Shown in pieces: positions 35,146 to 44,749 of a stretch of DNA of 64,000 nucleotides. The notes beneath the pieces are model-generated. The model made no database searches. It saw nothing but the letters and a program-made list of their open reading frames with translations, and was not told where the DNA came from. Position 1 is the stretch's first letter; the number at the start of each line of letters is the position of its first letter. The stretch is from positions 1 to 64,000 of the forward strand of contig JAYNFX010000002.1 of assembly GCA_038106885.1 (NCBI GenBank). Reading direction: 5' to 3'. Both the position numbers and the translations under genes were made by a program. The DNA is from UBA3537 sp038106885 (GTDB taxonomy: Bacteria > Bacteroidota > Bacteroidia > Flavobacteriales > Flavobacteriaceae).

Positions 35146-37059
35146 ATGAATCGTTTTGAGATTAAAAATATTAAGGATTATATTTCAGCATATTCTGAAT
35201 CGGTCGATAATCCTGAAAAATTTTGGGAAAAAATTGCTTCCAATAACTTTAAATGGAAACGTAAATGGGACTCTGTTTTAACTTATGATTTTTCAATTCC
35301 TAAAATTGAGTGGTTTAGTGGGGCAGAACTGAACATTACTGAAAATTGTATTGATAGACACCTAAGTGATAAAGGTGAGAAAACTGCTATATTATTTGAG
35401 CCTAACGATCCTAATTTACCTGCAGAGCATATAACTTATAATCAATTATACAAGCGTGTAAATAGGTTTGCAAATGTTTTAAAATCAAATGGTATAACTA
35501 AAGGAGATCGTGTTTGTATTTACTTACCAATGATTCCTGATTTACCAATATCATTATTAGCATGTGCTAGAATTGGAGCAATTCATTCAGTTGTATTTGC
35601 TGGTTTTTCATCTTCAGCTCTGACAAGTAGAATTAATGATTGTAATTGTAAAATGGTAATTACAAGTGATGGAAGTAATAGGGGAGATAAAAAAATTATA
35701 CTAAAGGATATTGTTGATAAAGCTTTGGAATCTTGTCCAACAGTTGAGACTGTACTTGTTGCTAAGTGTACTAATTTAGAAATTACTATGGTAGCGAATA
35801 GGGATAAGTGGTTGAAGCCGCTCTTAGACAAAGCCTCTGAAAAAATTGATTCTGTTGCTATGAAAGCTGAGGATCCTTTATTCATACTTTATACATCAGG
35901 TTCAACAGGAAAACCAAAGGGAATGGTACATACAACTGCTGGATATATGGTCTATACTTCTTATACTTTTAAAAATATTTTTCAATATGAATCTAATGAT
36001 ATTTATTGGTGTACAGCAGATATAGGTTGGATTACAGGACACAGCTATATTGTATATGGCCCACTACTTAATGGTGCTACAACTGTTATGTTTGAGGGCG
36101 TTCCAAGTTTCCCTAACTACAGTAGATTTTGGAAAATAATAGAAAAACATAAAATCAATCAGTTTTATACCGCTCCAACAGCAATCAGAGCGTTAGCTAA
36201 ACAAGGAAATGAATTTATTAAACCTCATGACTTATCGTCTCTAAAAGTTATTGGCACAGTTGGAGAACCTATTAACGAAGAGGCATGGAATTGGTATAAT
36301 GAAGTAGTAGGTAATTCAAAATGCCCAATTGTTGATACTTGGTGGCAAACTGAAACAGGAGGGATTTTAATTAGTCCAATACCAAATTCTTTTAGCGGGA
36401 AACCAGCATATGCAACATTACCCTTTATTGGAATTCAACCTGCATTAATGGATTCAAATGGTAAAGAAATCAATAAACTAAAAGCTGAAGGTAGATTAGC
36501 AATTAAATTTCCTTGGCCTTCAATTGCTCGTACTATTTGGGGAAATCATAAAAGATATAAAGAGACATATTTTTCAACATTTGATGGTTTTTATTTTTCT
36601 GGTGATGGTGCGCAACGTGAAAAAAATGGTCACTATAGAATAACGGGAAGGGTAGATGATGTAATAATTGTATCTGGTCATAATCTAGGAACTGCCCCTA
36701 TTGAGGAAGCAATTAATGAACATGAAAAAATTTCTGAGTCAGCTGTGGTAGGTTTTTCTCATCCAATAAAAGGTAATGCACTCTATGGGTTTATTACTTT
36801 AAAATCTTTTGATAATCAGATTGATTACATATCATTAAAAGATAAAATAAACAAAATTATTTCTGAACAGATTGGTCCAATTGCAAAATTGGATAAAATT
36901 CAATTTACCGATGGTTTACCAAAAACACGTTCAGGAAAAATAATGCGCAGAATTTTAAGAAAAATAGCAAATAATGACATTAGTGACTTAGGAGATACCA
37001 GTACACTATTAAATCCTGAAGTTGTTGAAGAAATAATTTTAAAATCAAAAAACCATTAG
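35146..37059 (+). CDS. acs: Acetyl-CoA synthetase
   Basis: AMP-forming enzyme converting acetate to acetyl-CoA. The 637 residues hold the adenylate loop YTSGSTGKPKGMVHTTAGY, CTADIGWITGHSY, DTWWQTETGG and YFSGDGAQREKNGHYRITGRVDD. The lysine in KTRSGKIMRRILRKI is the conserved acetylation site that switches Acs off. Followed after 2 bases by a secreted peptidase gene, an unexpected operon partner. Length is normal. Confidence 0.96.
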   Translation: MNRFEIKNIKDYISAYSESVDNPEKFWEKIASNNFKWKRKWDSVLTYDFSIPKIEWFSGAELNITENCIDRHLSDKGEKTAILFEPNDPNLPAEHITYNQLYKRVNRFANVLKSNGITKGDRVCIYLPMIPDLPISLLACARIGAIHSVVFAGFSSSALTSRINDCNCKMVITSDGSNRGDKKIILKDIVDKALESCPTVETVLVAKCTNLEITMVANRDKWLKPLLDKASEKIDSVAMKAEDPLFILYTSGSTGKPKGMVHTTAGYMVYTSYTFKNIFQYESNDIYWCTADIGWITGHSYIVYGPLLNGATTVMFEGVPSFPNYSRFWKIIEKHKINQFYTAPTAIRALAKQGNEFIKPHDLSSLKVIGTVGEPINEEAWNWYNEVVGNSKCPIVDTWWQTETGGILISPIPNSFSGKPAYATLPFIGIQPALMDSNGKEINKLKAEGRLAIKFPWPSIARTIWGNHKRYKETYFSTFDGFYFSGDGAQREKNGHYRITGRVDDVIIVSGHNLGTAPIEEAINEHEKISESAVVGFSHPIKGNALYGFITLKSFDNQIDYISLKDKINKIISEQIGPIAKLDKIQFTDGLPKTRSGKIMRRILRKIANNDISDLGDTSTLLNPEVVEEIILKSKNH

Positions 37060-37061
37060 TT

Positions 37062-38108
37062 ATGAAAATCAAGATAATATTACCTTTAATGTTGGTATTT
37101 TTTATTCTAGGATGTAAGAACTCAAACAAAGATATTAGTTCAAATTTACTTCCTTCATATTTAGATTATTCAAGTCATGAAGATAAATTCCTTGGTGGAA
37201 TAAAAATGATTCCAATACAAACTCCAAAGGGTGAATTTAAAGTTTGGACCAAGAGAGTAGGCAATAATCCAAATATTAAGGTTTTATTATTGCACGGTGG
37301 TCCAGGAATGACTCATGAGATCTATGAAAGCTTTGATTCATTTTTTCCAAATGCACAGATCGAGTATTATTATTATGATCAATTAGGATCGTATTATAGT
37401 GATCAGCCAGAGGATTTATCGTTATGGGATTTGGATAGGTTTGTTGAAGAGGTAGAGCAGGTTAGGGTTGCTTTAAATTTAGATAATTCCAATTTTTATT
37501 TGTACGGACAATCATGGGGTGGGATTCTGGGAATGCAATATGCCTTAAAATATCAGCAGAACTTAAAAGGGCTAATAGTATCAAATATGGTTCCTTCAAT
37601 TCCGGATTATCAAAAATATTCTGATAATGTATTGGCACCAAAGTTAGATCCTGATGTTTTAAAAGAGATTATGAAATATGAAAAGCTTGAAGATTATTCA
37701 AATCCACGATACATGGAATTATTAATGAACAATTATTACACAAAACACATAATTAGGTTGCCTGTCTCTGATTGGCCTGAGCCTCTGAATAGAAGTTTTA
37801 AGCATATAAACCATGACGTTTATGTAACTATGCAAGGGCCAAGTGAATTTGGGGTTAAAGGAGATGCAACTTTAAAGTATTGGGATATTAAAGACGAATT
37901 AAATAAGATTTATGTTCCAACTCTTAGCATTGGTGCTACTCATGACACAATGGATCCTGAGCAGATGAAATTTATAGCTAATGAAGTTCAAAAAGGTCGA
38001 TTTTTATTATGTCCAAATGGAAGTCATTTATCACAATTTGATGATCAAGAAGTTTATTTCGAAGGATTAATTAAATTTATTAAAGATGTTGATCTTGGGT
38101 ACTTTTAG
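37062..38108 (+). CDS. Proline iminopeptidase-like lipoprotein, alpha/beta hydrolase
   Basis: Probable peptidase of family S33 anchored in the envelope. The 348 residues begin with a lipoprotein signal (ILGC, Cys18). LLLHGGPGMTHE is the oxyanion region, GQSWGG holds the nucleophile Ser151, and the Asp (ATHDTMDPEQM) and His (PNGSHLSQFD) of the triad are visible. Cytosolic relatives release N-terminal proline; export suggests use on external peptides. The end overlaps the Nudix gene on the other strand by 29 bases. Confidence 0.87.
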   Translation: MKIKIILPLMLVFFILGCKNSNKDISSNLLPSYLDYSSHEDKFLGGIKMIPIQTPKGEFKVWTKRVGNNPNIKVLLLHGGPGMTHEIYESFDSFFPNAQIEYYYYDQLGSYYSDQPEDLSLWDLDRFVEEVEQVRVALNLDNSNFYLYGQSWGGILGMQYALKYQQNLKGLIVSNMVPSIPDYQKYSDNVLAPKLDPDVLKEIMKYEKLEDYSNPRYMELLMNNYYTKHIIRLPVSDWPEPLNRSFKHINHDVYVTMQGPSEFGVKGDATLKYWDIKDELNKIYVPTLSIGATHDTMDPEQMKFIANEVQKGRFLLCPNGSHLSQFDDQEVYFEGLIKFIKDVDLGYF

Positions 38109-38658
38109 ATTGATTTTTTTTTGAGATGATATCTATTATGTAGGTGTAATAAGTCATATCAGCTGGTACTATTTTATAATTTGAATTTTTAAAATTTTGA
38201 CATTCTATAATTTCATCAAATGAAAACAATCTTACATCATCAATCTCTTCTTTTTGAATATTCAGATTATCAATTTTAGTAGTTAATTTGGCTAAAAAAA
38301 CATGCTGAAACTCACAATCGATTATTCCATTTGAAAATTTATTAACATTTTTACGAATCGTTATGAATTCTAGATCATTGTGTAATATTGTCAATCCAAT
38401 TTCTTCTTTAATTTCTCTTATTGCGCCTTGATGAATTGTTTCTCCAGATGATATATGACCAGCAACAGAAACATCCCAAAAATTAGGATAAGTTTGTTTT
38501 TTTGAGCCTCTTTTTTGCATCAGTATATTATGTTCACTGGTGTAAAACCAAACATGTACAGTAGGGTGAAACAGCCCTTTTTCATGGGCAAATTGCTTTG
38601 TGCATTTTTCCCCTGTTGGTGATCCTTCGTCATCCCAAATGTCAACAAACTCAATCAA
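38080..38658 (-). CDS. Nudix hydrolase, YfcD/IPP isomerase-like
   Basis: The 192 residues carry the complete Nudix box GHISSGETIHQGAIREIKEEIGL split as GHISSGE and REIKEEIGL (near residues 67-89), in the IPP isomerase-like subgroup (FVDIWDDEGSPTGE start, AHEKGLFHPTVHVWFYT). It may hydrolyse a nucleotide diphosphate; an isopentenyl isomerase role is possible but not shown. The start is TTG at 38658, matching the family N-terminus, 2 bases after the M42 gene stop. Confidence 0.85.
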   Translation of the reverse strand: MIEFVDIWDDEGSPTGEKCTKQFAHEKGLFHPTVHVWFYTSEHNILMQKRGSKKQTYPNFWDVSVAGHISSGETIHQGAIREIKEEIGLTILHNDLEFITIRKNVNKFSNGIIDCEFQHVFLAKLTTKIDNLNIQKEEIDDVRLFSFDEIIECQNFKNSNYKIVPADMTYYTYIIDIISKKNQSKSTQDQHL

Positions 38659-38660
38659 TC

Positions 38661-39749
38661 TTATTTAAAATAGCTAAAGTTTTCATTTGGTTTAATTTTT
38701 AATAATGTTTCATATATCATTCGTATAACATTTTCAACATCATCTTTGTGAACCATTTCAACAGTAGTATGCATATATCTTAACGGTAGTGATATCAATG
38801 CTGATGCTACGCCTCCATTACTGTAAGCAAAAGCATCAGTGTCAGTCCCTGTTGCTCTTGAAAGTGCAGCTCTTTGAAAAGGTATTTTTTTTGTTTCAGC
38901 AGTAGAAACTATCAAATCACGAAGATTTTGTTGAACTGCAGGAGCATAAGCTATGACTGGCCCTTCTCCCATTTTACAAAACCCTTGTTTCTTTTTATTT
39001 ATCATTGGAGTTGTGGTATCATGAGTTACATCAGTCACAATAGCAACGTTAGGTTTTATTGTTTGTGTAATCATTTGTGCTCCTCGTAATCCGATTTCTT
39101 CTTGGACTGAATTTGTAATGTATAAACCAAAGGGTAAAGATTTTTTATTCTCATATAATAAACGTGCAACTTCAGCAATCATAAACCCTCCCATCCTGTT
39201 ATCAAGAGCACGACAAACAAAATTATTTTTATTTAAAATATGAAATTCATCAGGGTAGGTAATTACACATCCCACATGAACACCTAATTTTATGACCTCT
39301 TTTTTAGATTTACAACCCACATCAATAAAAATATTATCGGGTTTAGGAGATTGTTCTTTAGCTAATGTACGGGTATGAATTGCTGGCCATCCAAAAACTC
39401 CTTTAACTATACCATTCTTAGTATGAATATTGACTACTTTACTTGGAGCAATCTGATGATCACTACCACCATTTCGAATAACATAAATTAACCCGTCATC
39501 AGAAATATAGTTTACATACCACGATATTTCATCTGCATGTCCTTCTATCACAACTTTATAATCTGCATCAGGATTTATTACTCCAACTGCAGTGCCATAA
39601 GTGTCGGTAATAAATGAATCAACATAGGGTTCAAGGTATTTCATCCAAATCTTTTGCCCTTCCCACTCATATCCAGTAGGAGCAGCATTGTTTAAGTAGT
39701 TCTCAAGAAACTTTATTGATTTTTTATTTAGGATATTCTTTTTTGACAT
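38661..39749 (-). CDS. M42 family metallopeptidase
   Basis: Cytosolic tetrahedral aminopeptidase (glutamyl aminopeptidase/FrvX family). The 362 residues show the metal ligands in order: GHADEISW (His), CRALDNRMGG (Asp), NSVQEEIGLRGA (catalytic Glu and metal Glu), TDVTHDT (Asp) and RYMHTTVEMV (His). Probably trims peptides to amino acids. Operon with the Nudix gene; divergent from DUF4294. Confidence 0.93.
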   Translation of the reverse strand: MSKKNILNKKSIKFLENYLNNAAPTGYEWEGQKIWMKYLEPYVDSFITDTYGTAVGVINPDADYKVVIEGHADEISWYVNYISDDGLIYVIRNGGSDHQIAPSKVVNIHTKNGIVKGVFGWPAIHTRTLAKEQSPKPDNIFIDVGCKSKKEVIKLGVHVGCVITYPDEFHILNKNNFVCRALDNRMGGFMIAEVARLLYENKKSLPFGLYITNSVQEEIGLRGAQMITQTIKPNVAIVTDVTHDTTTPMINKKKQGFCKMGEGPVIAYAPAVQQNLRDLIVSTAETKKIPFQRAALSRATGTDTDAFAYSNGGVASALISLPLRYMHTTVEMVHKDDVENVIRMIYETLLKIKPNENFSYFK

Positions 39750-39809
39750 GAATTTTTTTTTAAAAATAATAAATATACTCGATTTTAAGTCACCATAATA
39801 TATAATTTT

Positions 39810-39817
39810 TAACTTTG
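39810..39817 (+). promoter_or_regulatory. -7 promoter box for the DUF4294 gene
   Basis: TAACTTTG, an exact TAnnTTTG, 17 bases before the ATG at 39835. Confidence 0.5.
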
Positions 39818-39834
39818 AAAATGCTTAGTTAATT

Positions 39835-40494
39835 ATGATTCGTTTTTCTATTGTATCTGTTTTTATGATCTTTTTTTCTTGGTCGCAAGGTCAAGAAATA
39901 GCTAATGACTCCATACCTAAATCTTATTTAATTATTGGAGATACAATTGCAAATAGTTCAATTAGTCTTTCTGAAGTTATTATTCTTCCTAAAGTAAAAT
40001 TTAATAATTCAGATGAAAGAAGGCGTTATTTAGTTTTACAACGAAAAACCCTTAAAGTATATCCTTATGCTAAATTAGCAGCTGAGAGACTGACTATACT
40101 TAATCAAAGAATGAGTAATTTAAAAAGTAATCGTAAACGTAAGAAGTATGCCAGACTAGTACAGAAGTTTGTAGAAGATGAGTTTGCTGAAAAGTTAAAA
40201 AAGTTCACAGTAACTGAAGGACAAATATTAATAAAATTAATTCATAGACAGACTGGTGAAATTGCCTTTGACTTAATAAAGGATTTAAGAAGTGGTTGGC
40301 GAGCATTTTGGTATCAGAATACTGCAAAATTATTTAATATGTCTTTAAAAACCCCTTTTTTACCTTTTGAAATAGAGGAAGACTATTTGATAGAAGATAT
40401 ATTACAGAGACAATTTCAAAATGGAAATTTGGAGTTCCAAAGGGGATATGAATCTTTTGATCTTTATGAACTTTCAAAAAAATGGAAAAAATAA
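39835..40494 (+). CDS. DUF4294 family exported protein
   Basis: Bacteroidota-specific family without known function. The 219 residues have a signal peptide (cleavage near WSQG|QEI), an Ile/Ser-rich N-terminal part (LSEVIILPKVKF), a helical basic core (RRRYLVLQRKTLKVYPYAKLAAERL) and the block EGQILIKLIHRQTGE that is the best-conserved part. Expected in the periplasm. It is divergent from the M42 gene and abuts the methyltransferase stop with no spacer. Confidence 0.85.
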   Translation: MIRFSIVSVFMIFFSWSQGQEIANDSIPKSYLIIGDTIANSSISLSEVIILPKVKFNNSDERRRYLVLQRKTLKVYPYAKLAAERLTILNQRMSNLKSNRKRKKYARLVQKFVEDEFAEKLKKFTVTEGQILIKLIHRQTGEIAFDLIKDLRSGWRAFWYQNTAKLFNMSLKTPFLPFEIEEDYLIEDILQRQFQNGNLEFQRGYESFDLYELSKKWKK

Positions 40495-41232
40495 TCATTC
40501 ATTGATTTTAAATACTAAAATCATTCTTTGAGAAAAATTTTCATTGAATTTAGACATATTATAACAACCATAAGTGTTGATAAGAGATAAATTTACTCTT
40601 TCTAGCATAAGCTTAAAATCTGATATTTTATAGGCACGTACTTTTTCTTCGAAGTTATAATAGTTTTTATTATCAATAATTTGAATTTTTTTTACTATGT
40701 GTCTACCATCAAAGCACCGATTTACATTGAAAATAACATCATCGTGATTAATACTTTCATTTGAGACTAAAGATTCAATAATTACTTTTGAATTCATGAA
40801 GTCAATTACACCAATTCCATTTTTATTTAAACTATTCTTTATGGACTCAATAACCTTGATATCTTCTTCAATATCATCAAAATAGCCAAAACTTGTAAAT
40901 AAATTTAAAACTGCATCGAATTTCCCATTAATAGGTTCTCTCATATCATGTTTAAAAAATTTCAGCTTATTATTTGAAAATTTTTTTGCAAAATCTATAT
41001 TTTTATTTGATAGATCGACTCCTGTAACATCATATCCTAATTCATTTAAAAATATAGAATGTCTTCCCTTACCACAAGCTAAATCTAAAACCGATTGATT
41101 ATTTTTTAAACCAATTTCTTTTACGAGCTTTTTAATAAATTTTTTAGCTTCAGAGTTGTCCCTTTTTTTATAAAGTATGTGATAATATTTTGTGTCAAAC
41201 CAGGATTTATACCATGTTTTACTATTACTCAT
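40495..41232 (-). CDS. Class I SAM-dependent methyltransferase
   Basis: The 245 residues contain the SAM loop VLDLACGKGRHSIFLNELGYDVTGVDLS split as LDLACGKGRHS and VTGVDLS, and FDAVLNLFTSFGYF as motif IV. Resembles small-molecule methyltransferases (Methyltransf_25 type); the substrate is unknown. Divergent from the RNA methyltransferase. Confidence 0.83.
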   Translation of the reverse strand: MSNSKTWYKSWFDTKYYHILYKKRDNSEAKKFIKKLVKEIGLKNNQSVLDLACGKGRHSIFLNELGYDVTGVDLSNKNIDFAKKFSNNKLKFFKHDMREPINGKFDAVLNLFTSFGYFDDIEEDIKVIESIKNSLNKNGIGVIDFMNSKVIIESLVSNESINHDDVIFNVNRCFDGRHIVKKIQIIDNKNYYNFEEKVRAYKISDFKLMLERVNLSLINTYGCYNMSKFNENFSQRMILVFKINE

Positions 41233-41264
41233 GAAAATTTATACTAATAGCAGTAAAAATACTG

Positions 41265-41272
41265 TATTTTTG
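41265..41272 (+). promoter_or_regulatory. -7 promoter box for the RNA methyltransferase gene
   Basis: TATTTTTG (TAnnTTTG) lies downstream of the first possible ATGs and 18 bases before the ATG at 41291, which fixes the start. Confidence 0.55.
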
Positions 41273-41290
41273 AATCCTATTTTAATAGAT

Positions 41291-42451
41291 ATGGAAGATA
41301 ATTTTAAAATGGTTGCTAAGACTCTGTTTGGTTTTGAGAATCTTTTAGAAAAAGAATTGATAAATCTAGGTGCACAAAAAATTAAAAAGGGAATTAGAAA
41401 TGTTAGTTTTGAGGGTGATAAGGGTTTTATGTACAAGTGTAATATTGGTCTAAGAACAGCAATTAAAATACTTAAGCCAATTCATAAATTCAAAATAAAG
41501 GATGAAAAAGAACTTTACGATAAAATTAAAGAAATTAGCTGGGAAGATTATCTTGACGTTACTGGCAGTTTAGCAGTTGGTTCAACTTTAAGCGGAGGTC
41601 TTTTTACACACTCACAATACATTTCATTAAAGACAAAAGATGCAATTGTTGATCGATTTAGAGATAAATTTGGATCTCGCCCTAACGTAGATCTAAGGCA
41701 TCCTAATTTGAAAATTAATATTCATATTGATAGGAATTTATGTACAGTTTCGCTAGATAGTTCAGGAGAATCCTTACACAAAAGAGGATATAAATCATCA
41801 ACAAATATAGCTCCAATTAATGAGGTTTTAGCTGCAGGTCTTGTAATGATGTCTGGATGGTCAGGCGAATCAAATTTTATGGATCCAATGTGTGGTTCTG
41901 GAACTATTTTAATCGAAGCTGCTATGATTGCTTGCAATATTCCTCCAAATTTGATGCGTAATGAATTTGGATTTGAAAAATGGAAAGATTGGGATGTTGA
42001 TCTTTATGAGAAAATTGAAGATTCTTTACTATCGAAGACTAAAGATTTTCATTACAAAATATCAGGCTTTGATAAATCCCCAAGTGCTGTCAAAAAGGCA
42101 ATTGAAAATATAAAAAATGCTAACCTTGAAGAATTTATAAAAATTAAACATGAAGATTTTTTTAAAACTCAAAAAGGAGTTGATAATGAATTAATGATTG
42201 TTTTTAATCCTCCTTATGGAGAAAGACTAGATTTAGATTTTAAAAGTTTTTACAAGGATATAGGTAATACTTTTAAACATAAATATTCAGGAAGTACAGC
42301 TTGGTTTATAACATCAAATTTAGAGGCTTTAAAACATGTTGGGCTGAGGCCATCAAGGAAAATAAAGTTATTTAACGCAAAGTTGGAATCTAGATTTGTA
42401 AAATATGATATATACCAAGGAACAAGAAAGATTCACAAGCAAAAAAAATAG
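41291..42451 (+). CDS. THUMP-domain class I RNA methyltransferase (RlmL N-terminal type)
   Basis: Probable 23S rRNA guanine-N2 methyltransferase like the N-terminal half of RlmL. From the ATG at 41291 it is 386 residues: a THUMP RNA-binding part (about 45-150), the LHKRGYK motif, the SAM loop MDPMCGSGTILIEAAMIA and the catalytic NPPYGERL. Longer starts back to 41192 overlap the divergent gene and would lie upstream of the promoter box; they are rejected. The helicase gene follows with its own promoter. Confidence 0.87.
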   Translation: MEDNFKMVAKTLFGFENLLEKELINLGAQKIKKGIRNVSFEGDKGFMYKCNIGLRTAIKILKPIHKFKIKDEKELYDKIKEISWEDYLDVTGSLAVGSTLSGGLFTHSQYISLKTKDAIVDRFRDKFGSRPNVDLRHPNLKINIHIDRNLCTVSLDSSGESLHKRGYKSSTNIAPINEVLAAGLVMMSGWSGESNFMDPMCGSGTILIEAAMIACNIPPNLMRNEFGFEKWKDWDVDLYEKIEDSLLSKTKDFHYKISGFDKSPSAVKKAIENIKNANLEEFIKIKHEDFFKTQKGVDNELMIVFNPPYGERLDLDFKSFYKDIGNTFKHKYSGSTAWFITSNLEALKHVGLRPSRKIKLFNAKLESRFVKYDIYQGTRKIHKQKK

Positions 42452-42462
42452 TTTACTTTATC

Positions 42463-42492
42463 TTTGAAAACTTAAAAAAGGTCTTACTTTTG
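42463..42492 (+). promoter_or_regulatory. Promoter of the DEAH helicase gene
   Basis: TTTG at 42463-42466, 18 bases, TACTTTTG at 42485-42492; the ATG at 42515 follows 22 bases later. Confidence 0.65.
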
Positions 42493-42514
42493 CAAAGTTG
42501 AACATAAATGACTA

Positions 42515-44053
42515 ATGCTAACAACTTACGAAAAAGAAGAAAGAAAAGAGGGTAAACAGCTTTACCATTACCAAAAAGGAGCAATCCAAAAAATATTTCA
42601 ATGTTTTGAATCTGCGGTAGATGATTATCATTTGTTATACCAATTACCAACTGGTGGTGGTAAAACAGTAATATTTTCTGAAATTGTTAGTCAATATTTA
42701 AAGACACAAAACAAAAAAGTCTTAGTAATGACTCATCGTATAGAGCTATGTAAGCAAACCTCGAATGTGCTAAGTGAATTTGGAGTTCGAAACAAAGTAG
42801 TCGATAGTAAGGCTAAGCTTGATGATCAAAAAGAATATGATTGCTTTGTTGCTATGGTTGAAACCTTGAATAACAGACTTAAGGATGATAAACTGGATAT
42901 CTCTGATATTGGCCTTGTAATTATTGATGAAGCACATTATAATTCCTTTACTAAACTATTTAAGTTTTTTGAAAAATCATTCATATTAGGAGTTACTGCT
43001 ACACCTTTAAGCTCTAACATTGAACTGCCCATGACTGACAATTATAATGAATTGATTGTGGGAGAAAGTATAGAATCACTCATTGAAAATAATTTTTTAG
43101 CAAAAGCAAACATGTTCTCTTACAATGTTGGTTTGACTTCATTGGTAGTAGGCGCAAATGGTGATTACACAGTAAAATCATCAGAAGATTTATACACAAA
43201 TAATGAAATGTTATCTAAATTAATGGATGCCTACAATGAACGCTGCATGAATAAAAAAACTTTAATTTTTAATAATGGTATTAACACATCATTGTTTGTT
43301 TATGATTTATTTAAGCGTGCTGGATTACCGATTGCACATCTGGATAACACTACAACTAAAAAAGAGCGTTCAAGTATACTAAAATGGTTTAAGGAAACGC
43401 CTAATGCTATTTTAACATCTGTTAGTATTTTGACAACAGGGTTTGATGAGCCCAGTGTTGAAGCAATAATATTAAATAGAGCAACAAAATCTCTTACTCT
43501 TTATTATCAAATGATTGGTAGAGGATCACGTATTTTTAAAAATAAAAATTCATTTGATGTAGTTGATCTTGGAAATAATTTTCATCGTTTTGGACCATGG
43601 GGAAGTACAAACCTGGATTGGCATAGAATCTTCAAATACCCAAGTCATTATTTAGATGGTATTTTAAGTGATGAAGAATTAGAAAGTAATTTTATTTACG
43701 AAATGCCTGATGAAATAAGAAAATTATTTTCAAATTCAGAAAATGTTTATTTTGATATTAATAAAACTTACATATCGTCTATACGTAGTGGTGAGTCATC
43801 AAAAGTTGTCTTAAAGCGATCAATTGAACAGCATGCAAAGATTTGTATCGAAAATAGTGAAGATATTTATGACGCTTTAAGTTTAATGAAGCTCTTGAAT
43901 GAAGATATTGATTTTCGAATACATCGTTATTCTAAGTGTATAAGTAAAAGTACTCACAATTTTTTACAATGGTTAGTTGACGATTACAAGAAAAAGCTCA
44001 GATCATATTTAAGGTTAAATTTTGATCGTGTTAAATCTGAAGAGAATATTTGA
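42515..44053 (+). CDS. SF2 DEAH-box helicase
   Basis: The 512 residues are a type III restriction/UvrB-like SF2 helicase: Walker A PTGGGKT (45-51), motif II DEAH (near 138), GVTATPL (III), and QMIGRGSRIF (VI). It resembles RadD/YejH-type repair helicases, but the roughly 150-residue C-terminal part is unassigned. No nuclease or methylase of a restriction system is next to it. Its TGA shares one base with the ATG of the CIA30 gene, implying coupled translation. An ATG at 42508 leads only to a short out-of-frame ORF. Confidence 0.87.
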   Translation: MLTTYEKEERKEGKQLYHYQKGAIQKIFQCFESAVDDYHLLYQLPTGGGKTVIFSEIVSQYLKTQNKKVLVMTHRIELCKQTSNVLSEFGVRNKVVDSKAKLDDQKEYDCFVAMVETLNNRLKDDKLDISDIGLVIIDEAHYNSFTKLFKFFEKSFILGVTATPLSSNIELPMTDNYNELIVGESIESLIENNFLAKANMFSYNVGLTSLVVGANGDYTVKSSEDLYTNNEMLSKLMDAYNERCMNKKTLIFNNGINTSLFVYDLFKRAGLPIAHLDNTTTKKERSSILKWFKETPNAILTSVSILTTGFDEPSVEAIILNRATKSLTLYYQMIGRGSRIFKNKNSFDVVDLGNNFHRFGPWGSTNLDWHRIFKYPSHYLDGILSDEELESNFIYEMPDEIRKLFSNSENVYFDINKTYISSIRSGESSKVVLKRSIEQHAKICIENSEDIYDALSLMKLLNEDIDFRIHRYSKCISKSTHNFLQWLVDDYKKKLRSYLRLNFDRVKSEENI

Positions 44054-44586
44054 TGTTCATTCATATAATTTTATATATATTTTTTAATATGCAGTCGATA
44101 AATTCAATTTTTGAATTCAATTCTAATTGTGATATAGATAATTGGCAAATAACCAATGATGTAGTTATGGGAGGAATATCTACAGCATCTCTGTTTGTAG
44201 ATGAGAATCAAAATGGAGTTTTTGAAGGATATATTTCTACTGAAAATAATGGTGGATTTTCATCAATTCAATTAAACACTGGAAAAATTGAAATAGGTTC
44301 TTTCAAGAATATTGAACTTAATATTAAGGGTGACGGCGGTACTTATCAAATTCGATTGAAAAATTCAAATAAAGTTGCTCACAGTTATACTTATAATTTC
44401 AAGACTAACGGAAATTGGGAAAAAATTTTAATCCCTTTGGTTGAAATGGAACCTAGCTTTAGGGGGTATTCATTAAATTTACCAAATTTTAATCATTCCA
44501 CTATTGAACGCATAGGAGTACTAAAGATTTCAAAAATTAATTCCAAATTTAAGTTTTTAATAAAGAGCTTAAAATTGGTTAATTAA
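44053..44586 (+). CDS. CIA30 family protein
   Basis: Homologue of the mitochondrial complex I intermediate-associated protein 30 (a galactose-binding-like fold). The 177 residues begin with a hydrophobic segment, possibly a signal peptide (MFIHIILYIFFNMQSIN), followed by the family block NWQITNDVVMGGISTAS and ENNGGFSSIQL. Start is ATG 44053 (a TTG lies at 44050), overlapping the helicase stop by one base. Role in bacteria is unclear; complex I genes are not in the window. Confidence 0.86.
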   Translation: MFIHIILYIFFNMQSINSIFEFNSNCDIDNWQITNDVVMGGISTASLFVDENQNGVFEGYISTENNGGFSSIQLNTGKIEIGSFKNIELNIKGDGGTYQIRLKNSNKVAHSYTYNFKTNGNWEKILIPLVEMEPSFRGYSLNLPNFNHSTIERIGVLKISKINSKFKFLIKSLKLVN

Positions 44587-44712
44587 TTTTTCCTTGGACA
44601 TCATATTTTTTTTTAATTAAATTATTCATTTACAGTTAATTATAATGATATTTTATCAAATGACTCTGTACTGTTTATCTAAAAGAAATATTCAATAAAC
44701 ATATCATTTATA

Positions 44713-44720
44713 TAATTTTG
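44713..44720 (+). promoter_or_regulatory. -7 promoter box for ilvDBNCA
   Basis: TAATTTTG, an exact TAnnTTTG, 29 bases before the ilvD ATG. The short leader it predicts leaves no room for an attenuator or riboswitch. Confidence 0.5.
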
Positions 44721-44749
44721 AGTAATGCTTATTAATATTAAATTTTTAA

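Noticed and set aside
41192..41290. Earlier ATG starts of the RNA methyltransferase gene
   Set aside because: They overlap the divergent methyltransferase gene, lie upstream of the promoter box and add residues unlike the family.
42515..44586. Restriction or defence system around the DEAH helicase
   Set aside because: No nuclease, methylase specificity subunit or other defence gene is adjacent; the neighbours are an rRNA-type methyltransferase and CIA30.
44587..44749. Possible attenuator or riboswitch before ilvD
   Set aside because: The promoter box at 44713 leaves a leader of about 25 bases, and no hairpin or branched-chain codon run is seen.
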